From positions 1-8,476 of the forward strand of contig JAEWBL010000562.1 of the NCBI GenBank assembly GCA_023391175.1: a stretch of DNA of 8,476 nt. The letters run 5' to 3'. This document shows positions 1 to 4,844 of this stretch, one piece after another (the stretch's first letter is position 1; the number at the start of each line of letters is the position of its first letter). This DNA is from Pseudomonadota bacterium. Lineage in GTDB: Bacteria; Pseudomonadota; Alphaproteobacteria; Rhizobiales; Xanthobacteraceae. A program made the position numbers and the translations under genes. The notes below the pieces were generated by a model. It worked only from the letters and a program-made list of their open reading frames with translations. It was not told the DNA's origin and did no database searches.

Positions 1-1419
1 CACCGACACTTCGGCCTGCGCATCCGTGCCTTCGGTGACCGCGTGCACCTGATAGAGGTCGAGCTTGGCCTGGTGCGGCACCAGCGCCTTGATGGCGTTG
101 AAGGTGGCATCCACCGGGCCGTTGCCCTCGGCTTCCTCGGTCTTCACCTCGCCGTCCACGGAGAGGCGCATGGTGGCGCGCTGCGGCCCGTGGGTGCCGG
201 CGATGACCGACAGGGACAGCAGCTTGATGCGGTCGTGGGAGAGGGCGATCTCCTGGTCCACCAGCGCCTCGATATCCTCGTCGTAGACCACCTTCTTGCG
301 GTCGGCGAGATCCTTGAAGCGGGCGAACGCGTCGTTCAGCGCGTTCTCGCCCAGCTCGTAGCCGAGCGTCTTCAGCTTGTCGCGGAAGGCGGCGCGGCCG
401 GAGTGCTTGCCCATGACCAGCGAGGTCTTGGTGACGCCCACGCTCTCGGGGGTCATGATCTCGTAGGTCTGGTTGTTCTTCAGCATCCCGTCCTGATGGA
501 TGCCGCTCTCGTGGGCGAAGGCGTTCCGGCCGACGATGGCCTTGTTGTACTGCACCGGGAAGGAGGTTACCGCCGATACCAGCTTGGACGCGCGGGTGAG
601 CGCGTGGGTATTCACGCTCGTCTGGTAGGGCAGCACGTCACGCCGCACCGACAGCGCCATCACCACTTCTTCCAGCGCCGCATTGCCCGCGCGCTCGCCG
701 ATGCCGTTGATGGTGCATTCGATCTGCCGCGCGCCGCCTTCGAGGCCCGCCAGTGAATTGGCCACCGCGAGGCCGAGGTCGTTGTGGCAGTGGACGGAGA
801 AGATCGCCTTGTCCGCATTCGGCACCTTCTCGCGCATGGTGCGGAACATGGTGCGGTATTCGTCGGGCGTGGCGTAGCCGACCGTGTCGGGCAAATTGAT
901 GGTGGTGGCGCCGCACTTGATGGCCATCTCCACGCAGCGGGCGAGATAGTCCAGCGGGGTGCGGGTGGCGTCCATGGCCGACCACTCCACATCCTCCACC
1001 AGGTTGCGGGCCTGGGTGACGGTGGCGGCGATGATCTCGAGCACCTCCTCCTGCGACTTGCGCATCTGGTGCTCCAGATGGATCGGCGAGGTGGAGACGA
1101 AGGTGTGGATGCGGCCGCGGCGGGCATGGCGCACGGCCTCGCCGCAGCGGGCGATGTCGCCGGGGATGGCGCGGGCGAGACCGGCGATGGTCGCATTCTT
1201 GGCCCGGCGGGCAATCTCCGCCACGCTCTCGAAATCGCCGATGGAGGCGATGGGGAAGCCTGCCTCGATGACGTCCACGCCCATCTCGTCGAGCAGAGCA
1301 GCGACCTCCAGCTTCTCCTCGAAGGTCATGGAGGCGCCGGGGCACTGCTCGCCGTCGCGCAGGGTGGTGTCGAAGATCACGACGCGGTCGTTGGCGCCGG
1401 CGGTGGCATTGGCAGTCAT
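1..1419 (-). CDS. leuA: 2-isopropylmalate synthase, 3' end missing
   Basis: Condenses 2-oxoisovalerate with acetyl-CoA to 2-isopropylmalate, the first committed step of leucine biosynthesis, in the cytoplasm. The 473 visible residues read without interruption into the window edge; family members of about 520 residues suggest some 50 C-terminal residues are missing. The N-terminal HMGL-like TIM barrel shows FDTTLRDGEQCPGAS at 16-30 (metal ligand Asp17, catalytic-region Arg21) and SVHCHNDLG at 208-216 (metal ligands His210 and His212). NGIGERAGN follows at 238-246. A linker with GKHSGR at 337-342 leads to the leucine-binding regulatory domain, which begins near residue 375 and is cut. ATG at 1419 was chosen because AGAAGGA lies about 8 bases upstream; an in-frame ATG at 1425 is only 2 bases from the same site. 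The gene is preceded by an apparent attenuator, so control by leucine is likely both allosteric and at the level of transcription. Assignment is firm; homocitrate synthase or citramalate synthase is less likely given the close match to type 1 LeuA motifs. Confidence 0.96.
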   Translation of the reverse strand, partial: MTANATAGANDRVVIFDTTLRDGEQCPGASMTFEEKLEVAALLDEMGVDVIEAGFPIASIGDFESVAEIARRAKNATIAGLARAIPGDIARCGEAVRHARRGRIHTFVSTSPIHLEHQMRKSQEEVLEIIAATVTQARNLVEDVEWSAMDATRTPLDYLARCVEMAIKCGATTINLPDTVGYATPDEYRTMFRTMREKVPNADKAIFSVHCHNDLGLAVANSLAGLEGGARQIECTINGIGERAGNAALEEVVMALSVRRDVLPYQTSVNTHALTRASKLVSAVTSFPVQYNKAIVGRNAFAHESGIHQDGMLKNNQTYEIMTPESVGVTKTSLVMGKHSGRAAFRDKLKTLGYELGENALNDAFARFKDLADRKKVVYDEDIEALVDQEIALSHDRIKLLSLSVIAGTHGPQRATMRLSVDGEVKTEEAEGNGPVDATFNAIKALVPHQAKLDLYQVHAVTEGTDAQAEVSV

Positions 1420-1493
1420 GAGCATGGTCCTTCTCGCGTCCGGCGCGGCCCGTCTGGCGGGGATATGTTGTCCGGATCATAAGCCGAAACGGG

Positions 1494-1515
1494 CGCCGGG
1501 TCTTCAAGCCCGGCG
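1494..1515 (-). terminator. Attenuator hairpin upstream of leuA
   Basis: A perfect 7-bp GC stem (CGCCGGG at 1494-1500 with CCCGGCG at 1509-1515) encloses an 8-base loop. It lies between the Leu-rich leader frame and leuA, about 75 bases before the leuA start. In the leuA direction it is followed shortly by CGTTTCGG, so the T-run is only three bases long and termination would be weak or assisted. Its position and stability fit the terminator of an attenuator. The upstream segment just after the leader stop holds a second GCCGGG copy (on the transcript) that could pair with the same 3' arm instead. Terminator function is inferred. Confidence 0.5.
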
Positions 1516-1524
1516 GCGGCGTGT

Positions 1525-1565
1525 CCCCTGAGTGCCCAGGCGCGAGCCCGGCCGGCCCTCAGGGG
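1525..1565 (-). promoter_or_regulatory. Inverted repeat spanning the leader-peptide stop codon
   Basis: CCCCTGAG at 1525-1532 and CTCAGGGG at 1558-1565 form a perfect 8-bp inverted repeat with a 25-base spacer. On the transcript the 5' arm contains the last codons of the leader frame and its TGA stop, so a ribosome terminating there would block this pairing. That is the geometry expected of a switching element between the leader and the downstream hairpin. The role is inferred from position only. Confidence 0.5.
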
Positions 1566-1663
1566 CGGCTAAGGAGAAGAAGCGCGCGCAGAATAAGAGC
1601 GTTGCCCGGAACCTTGATGGTCCGGGGCTGAGAGGCGGCGGTCTTGGTCGTGCGGGACGACAC
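1559..1663 (-). CDS. Leu-rich leader peptide of the leuA attenuator
   Basis: A short open frame on the leuA strand ends in the codon run encoding LILRALLLLSRP and then TGA at 1559-1561. Six of nine consecutive codons are Leu (CTT, CTG, CTT, CTT, CTC, CTT), which is rare for random sequence and typical of leader peptides whose translation senses charged tRNA-Leu. The stop codon is followed by competing hairpins and then leuA, the expected attenuator order. The start is uncertain. GTG at 1663 gives 34 residues and GTG at 1687, in the same frame, gives 42; neither has a strong ribosome binding site and no ATG is available between the upstream in-frame stop and the Leu run. The peptide itself would have no enzymatic function. 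The Leu run and its position are seen directly; the regulatory role follows from known attenuation of amino acid operons in proteobacteria. Confidence 0.6.
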   Translation of the reverse strand: MSSRTTKTAASQPRTIKVPGNALILRALLLLSRP

Positions 1664-1702
1664 GGGGGCGCTCTGCTCTTCGCTCACGAGTACGGGATGC
1701 CG

Positions 1703-1731
1703 CTCTTAGCCGAACCGGCTGGCGGAAGCAA
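1703..1731 (-). promoter_or_regulatory. Possible sigma-70-like promoter for leuA
   Basis: On the minus strand TTGCTT (1731-1726) and TAAGAG (1708-1703) are separated by exactly 17 bases, resembling -35 and -10 boxes. The -10 match is poor (three of six). Transcription would start near 1696 and cover the leader frame. The same TAAGAG bases are part of an 8-base segment complementary to the leader codons at 1594-1601, so if transcription starts further upstream this stretch could instead be an RNA pairing arm. Low confidence. Confidence 0.25.
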
Positions 1732-1753
1732 GGCCCGCGGGATGGGAGGGCTC

Positions 1754-1778
1754 GGGGACACCGCCGCGCGGCGCCCCC
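1754..1778 (-). terminator. Hairpin terminator after the copper receptor gene
   Basis: Six bases after the receptor stop codon the transcript can fold into a 10-bp stem with a 5-base loop: GGGG pairs with CCCC at the base, then mixed GC pairs with two G-U wobbles. The wobbles occur only in the minus-strand RNA, which favours function in the receptor's direction. No T-run follows on that strand; the only T-run (GTTTTC) is on the opposite strand. It would also separate the receptor from leuA transcription. Confidence 0.5.
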
Positions 1779-1784
1779 GTTTTC

Positions 1785-4049
1785 TCAGAACGTGTAGGTC
1801 ACGCGCGTGTTGAACGAGCGGCCCATGCCGGCGACCGGGAAGCCCCATGCCGCAGACGTCCCCATCATCGACGAGACCTGGTAGTTCACGAGGTTCGCGC
1901 CGCCGAGGGGCAGGTTGTAGTTGGTGTCCAGGATGTTCTCGACCCCGAAGTCGAAGCGGAACTGCTGCCACTCGTAGCTGGTGCGGAAGTTGAGCAGCGC
2001 GTAGGCCGAGGTCTCCAGCTCGTTCCGCACCTGGCTCACCAGCACCTTGGCCGCCACCATCTGCAGCTCGAGGCTGTTGGTCCAGCTGCCGAGCTTGTGG
2101 TCCACCGCAATGACACCGTTCAGCGGCATCATGTGGTATAGGTTCACGCCGTCGGTGCGCTGGCCCTGCACGAAGTTCAGGTTGCCGCGGAATACGCCCT
2201 GCCCCCAGGCGAGGTCGTTCCACAGCTCCATCTTGCCGTCGATGTTCACGCCATAGAGCCACGCGTCGTGGTTGGCGAACTGCAGGAAGACGAAATTGTT
2301 GGTGACGTAGGCATTGTTGGGCTGGCTGGCGAGGCAGCCCGCCAGCAGGCAGCGATCGGCGTCGATGTAGTTCACCACATAGCTGTAGTACGGCGAGACC
2401 CGCAGCTCCCAGGCATTGCGCACCGGATCGTGCCAGGTGGCGGTGAAGCTCGCGGTGTGGGCCGCCTCCGGCTTGAGGTCCAGATTGCCCACGTAGCCGT
2501 TGCCGTCGCCGAACCAGCCGATCATGTCCATGGCCATGGCGTTGGTGGACCAGGCATAGCGCTCGTAGAAATTCGGCGAGCGGGTCTTCCGGGCGAGGCC
2601 GAACTCGTAGGTGCTGGCGGCGTTTGCGTCGTAGCGCAGGATGGCCGAGGCATCGACGTTGAAGTCGGTGCGGGCGTGGCTCTGGGCGTTGAAGAGCGCG
2701 GCATCGAGGCCGTACATCATGTCGTTGTAGCCATGGACGTCGCCGGTGTTCATCCACACCACGTCGTTGCGCACGCCCAGCACGGCGGTCCAGCGGTCGT
2801 CGATGCGCCGCTCCCACTCGCCATAGATGCCGGCGCGCAGCTTCTGGCCGTTGTTGATGCTCTGGAAGGTGTCCGGTCCCATCATCATGGAGCCCGCCAC
2901 AGGCGGCCACCAGTCATCGAGATTGTTGTAGTAAAGCTCGTTGCCGATCCGCAGCGTATCGCGGGCGGAGAGCGCCAGCGTGCCCTTCAGCGAATAGCCG
3001 ATGTCGGTCGCCTTGGTGTCCATAGGCATGTCGCCGGTCTTGTCCGGCGCGATGAAGCCCATGGTGTGGCGGATCTGGTTGGCGAAGACATTGCCTTCCA
3101 GCTGGCCCCAGTCGAACTCGCCGAGATAGCGGCCGAAGGCATTGAGGCTCTTGTTCTCCACGAGGTCCATATACTGGTTGGGATAGCCCTCGTAGGGAAT
3201 GAACTGGCCGCCGATGCCCACCGTGAACAGCTGGTCGGCGACCTTCTTCGAGATGGTCAGCGCGTGGTTCTGGGTCTCATACAGGGTGGACTTGATGGTG
3301 GTGCCGTCGCCCGCCACATAGTCGCTCGCCTTGGCCCAGCCGCCGGTATAGGTCACGCTGGTGTCGGCATTGGAGACGGTGGCCGTGGCGTCGACGCCGT
3401 AGCTGTTGTTGTTACTCCGATAGTAGCCGGAGACGCTGCCCGAGACGGTGAGCTGCTCGCCCTCGGTGAACTTCGGGGGCGCCACCGTCACGTTCACCCG
3501 CGCGCCCGTGTAGTCGCCGCCGACGCTCACCGGTGCGGTGGCGGTATAGACCTTCACGTTGGCGATCATCGCCGGATTGACGAAGGAAAAGGGCGGATTC
3601 ATCTGGTTCGGGCAGGCGATGCCGAACAGCATGCCATTGACCGCGACCTGGACCCGATCCGCCCCCATGCCGTTCACCGCCGGCAGGCTGGAGACCCCGC
3701 CCGCGCCCCAGGCCGCGCCCCCGGGGATGCGGCTGAGCAGCGAGCCCGAATCGCTGGTCCACAGCGTCGCGGCCTGCGCCTCGCTGCCGGAGATGAGCGC
3801 AATGTCCGCCGGGGAGAAGTTGCTGGAATCGGCGCCGGCACCCGAGGCCGTCGCCGCCGGTGCGGTGGCCCGCACGGTCACGGGCGGCAGTTCGGTGGAC
3901 GGCTGCGGGCCGGTCTGCGCCATGGCGGGCGCGATGAACGCAGGCACCAGGACCAGCGCGAGCGCGGACGGCGCGAACAGGGCGGTGCTGCGCGCGAAAG
4001 TGCCGCGCAGCCGGGACAGGGTCCCGGCGGAAAGAATGGGGGATGGCAT
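1785..4049 (-). CDS. TonB-dependent copper receptor, OprC/NosA type
   Basis: A complete 754-residue outer-membrane receptor, predicted to import copper using energy from TonB. A signal peptide with a hydrophobic core (about 24-41) ends in AMA-Q, cleavage after residue 44. A TonB-box-like segment (LPPVTVR, 54-60) precedes the plug (about 75-190), and a 22-strand barrel should fill the rest, ending in Phe (VTYTF) as outer-membrane barrels do. The deciding features are CPNQM at 146-150 in the plug and HTM at 328-330 in the barrel, which reproduce the CxxxM-HxM copper site described for OprC at almost the same positions. Met-rich stretches (341-343, 388-390, 505-509, 640-641) and a Cys567/Cys572 pair in a probable external loop fit a copper carrier. 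ATG at 4049 was chosen because GAGGA lies 7 bases upstream and the signal peptide begins there; the frame is open further upstream but that extension lacks a leader-like character. The DUF2946-like gene upstream supports a copper role. Relatives could be named oprC or nosA; I leave the symbol blank because the physiological partner is unknown. Confidence 0.9.
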   Translation of the reverse strand: MPSPILSAGTLSRLRGTFARSTALFAPSALALVLVPAFIAPAMAQTGPQPSTELPPVTVRATAPAATASGAGADSSNFSPADIALISGSEAQAATLWTSDSGSLLSRIPGGAAWGAGGVSSLPAVNGMGADRVQVAVNGMLFGIACPNQMNPPFSFVNPAMIANVKVYTATAPVSVGGDYTGARVNVTVAPPKFTEGEQLTVSGSVSGYYRSNNNSYGVDATATVSNADTSVTYTGGWAKASDYVAGDGTTIKSTLYETQNHALTISKKVADQLFTVGIGGQFIPYEGYPNQYMDLVENKSLNAFGRYLGEFDWGQLEGNVFANQIRHTMGFIAPDKTGDMPMDTKATDIGYSLKGTLALSARDTLRIGNELYYNNLDDWWPPVAGSMMMGPDTFQSINNGQKLRAGIYGEWERRIDDRWTAVLGVRNDVVWMNTGDVHGYNDMMYGLDAALFNAQSHARTDFNVDASAILRYDANAASTYEFGLARKTRSPNFYERYAWSTNAMAMDMIGWFGDGNGYVGNLDLKPEAAHTASFTATWHDPVRNAWELRVSPYYSYVVNYIDADRCLLAGCLASQPNNAYVTNNFVFLQFANHDAWLYGVNIDGKMELWNDLAWGQGVFRGNLNFVQGQRTDGVNLYHMMPLNGVIAVDHKLGSWTNSLELQMVAAKVLVSQVRNELETSAYALLNFRTSYEWQQFRFDFGVENILDTNYNLPLGGANLVNYQVSSMMGTSAAWGFPVAGMGRSFNTRVTYTF

Positions 4050-4140
4050 TTGCGTGTCCTCGCGCTCGCAGGCCGGCGGGATGAGGCGCGGCAGAGCGGA
4101 CGGGTCTTGGTTCGGCAGGCATTGGCCGCGCCGGCGCACG

Positions 4141-4173
4141 TCATTCGGCCCGCCGTGGGGGCTGACCGAATGA
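4141..4173 (-). promoter_or_regulatory. Inverted repeat in the leader of the copper receptor
   Basis: TCATTCGG (4141-4148) and CCGAATGA (4166-4173) form a perfect 8-bp inverted repeat with a 17-base spacer. It lies about 92 bases before the receptor start and just downstream of a minus-strand TAATAT (4189-4184) that resembles a -10 box; no matching -35 box is visible. This could be a repressor operator overlapping the start of transcription, or an RNA hairpin. There is no T-run, so a terminator for the upstream gene is less likely. The rest of the 211-base gap (4050-4260) shows only the receptor's ribosome binding site and a weak 6-bp inverted repeat (4205-4210 with 4225-4230). Confidence 0.4.
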
Positions 4174-4260
4174 GACGTCCCCGATATTAGGCGGAGTACG
4201 CGACGGGCCGTGGGACAGCGCGCCCGGCCCACACCGCGTCAGCGGCGAGACCGGACGACT

Positions 4261-4677
4261 TCAGCCCGCCGCGGGCGGCGCGCGCGCCCGGAAGGCGCTC
4301 AGGACATGGGCGGGAAGCGGCTTGGACGGCGCGCCGAAATCAAGCCGGAGCGCGCCGGTGAGCGGCGCGGCGTGTGGCACCGGAGGCGGCGGTGGAAGGG
4401 CGGGAAGATCCGCCCGTGCAAGGCAGGCCTGGCAATGGCGATGCTGCGCCGGGGCGCCGTCATGTCCGCCATCTGAATTCGCGCCGGAGGCGGCCGCGCT
4501 GATGCACAGCTCCGGGTCCATGCCGATGGGCATCGACCCGAGGGCGAAGCCGGTGAGCAGTGCCTGCAGGACGAGCACATAGGCGACAGCCCAGCCGGCA
4601 ACACGCGCCGCGACCCGGCCCGCGGCCCTTTCGGCCACGTGTCGTGCGAATGCGTTGATGCCCCTGCGTCCAGCCAT
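4261..4677 (-). CDS. DUF2946-like membrane-anchored putative metal-binding protein
   Basis: A 138-residue protein whose function is not established. After an Arg-rich N-terminus comes one hydrophobic segment (about 26-47), either a membrane anchor or an uncleaved signal sequence. The remaining chain probably lies in the periplasm. It holds Met49, Met53, Cys58, His72, His79, and the motif HRHCQAC (79-85), a cluster of soft-metal ligands. A Pro-rich stretch (92-101) follows, and the C-terminus reads RAPPAAG. A single N-terminal hydrophobic segment, an HCxxC motif and a terminal RxPP are what I recall of the DUF2946 family, which is often found beside TonB-dependent copper receptors; the assignment was made without a database search. 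ATG at 4677 is preferred over an in-frame ATG at 4704 because GGGAG lies 6 bases upstream of it, while the earlier ATG overlaps its only purine-rich stretch. The receptor gene follows in the same direction 211 bases on. A copper-handling or copper-sensing role is inferred. Confidence 0.72.
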   Translation of the reverse strand: MAGRRGINAFARHVAERAAGRVAARVAGWAVAYVLVLQALLTGFALGSMPIGMDPELCISAAASGANSDGGHDGAPAQHRHCQACLARADLPALPPPPPVPHAAPLTGALRLDFGAPSKPLPAHVLSAFRARAPPAAG

Positions 4678-4701
4678 ATGCCGCTCCCGCCACAGGAGTA
4701 C

Positions 4702-4733
4702 CATTCCTCACGGGAATGTGTAACGGCGGAATG
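4702..4733 (-). repeat. Cluster of CATTCC half-sites before the DUF2946-like gene
   Basis: CATTCC at 4702-4707 faces GGAATG at 4713-4718 (6-bp inverted repeat, 5-base gap), and a further GGAATG lies at 4728-4733, 15 bases from the second. Three copies of one hexamer within 32 bases, 25 to 56 bases upstream of the start codon, suggest a protein-binding site or a small RNA hairpin. The core CATTC/GAATG is shared with the inverted repeat before the receptor gene (4141-4173). The remaining intergenic bases hold another 6-bp inverted repeat (4735-4740 with 4753-4758) but no convincing promoter boxes. Confidence 0.35.
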
Positions 4734-4813
4734 GGCTGCCGACCTAGCGGAAGGCAGCGGGGATGCACGGTCCGCCAACACTGTTGCAAACTTGCCGCAG
4801 ATTTCGCTTGGTC

Positions 4814-4840
4814 GGGCGGCGCCAAAGGGTAGCGCCGCCC
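4814..4840 (-). terminator. Strong hairpin after paaZ
   Basis: A perfect 9-bp GC stem (GGGCGGCGC at 4814-4822 with GCGCCGCCC at 4832-4840) with a 9-base loop begins 4 bases after the paaZ stop codon. No T-run follows in the paaZ direction, so it may act as a 3' end-stabilising or Rho-assisted structure instead of a textbook terminator. It marks the boundary between the catabolic operon and the copper genes. Confidence 0.6.
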
Positions 4841-4844
4841 TAAA

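Noticed and set aside
638..1507. A minus-strand 289-codon frame overlapping leuA in another frame
   Set aside because: Arg/His-rich shadow of leuA; the LeuA frame contains all family motifs over the same bases.
1532..1813. A 93-codon plus-strand frame in the leuA-receptor gap
   Set aside because: It crosses the leader, the terminator hairpin and the receptor's 3' end, has no ribosome binding site and an Arg/Gly-rich composition.
2268..4190. A 640-codon open frame on the plus strand opposite the copper receptor
   Set aside because: It lies entirely antisense to a receptor with clear signal peptide, motifs and barrel end. Its translation is rich in Gly, Ala, Arg, His and Val without recognisable motifs, as expected for the opposite strand of a GC-rich gene.
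4050..4232. N-terminal extension of the receptor to an ATG at 4232
   Set aside because: It would place 61 charged, Pro/Arg-rich residues before a good signal peptide, while ATG 4049 has a well-spaced ribosome binding site. The bases hold the inverted repeat and look regulatory.
4678..4844. A promoter for the DUF2946-like gene
   Set aside because: Several TTG- and TA-containing hexamers exist but none pair at 16-18 base spacing with acceptable matches.
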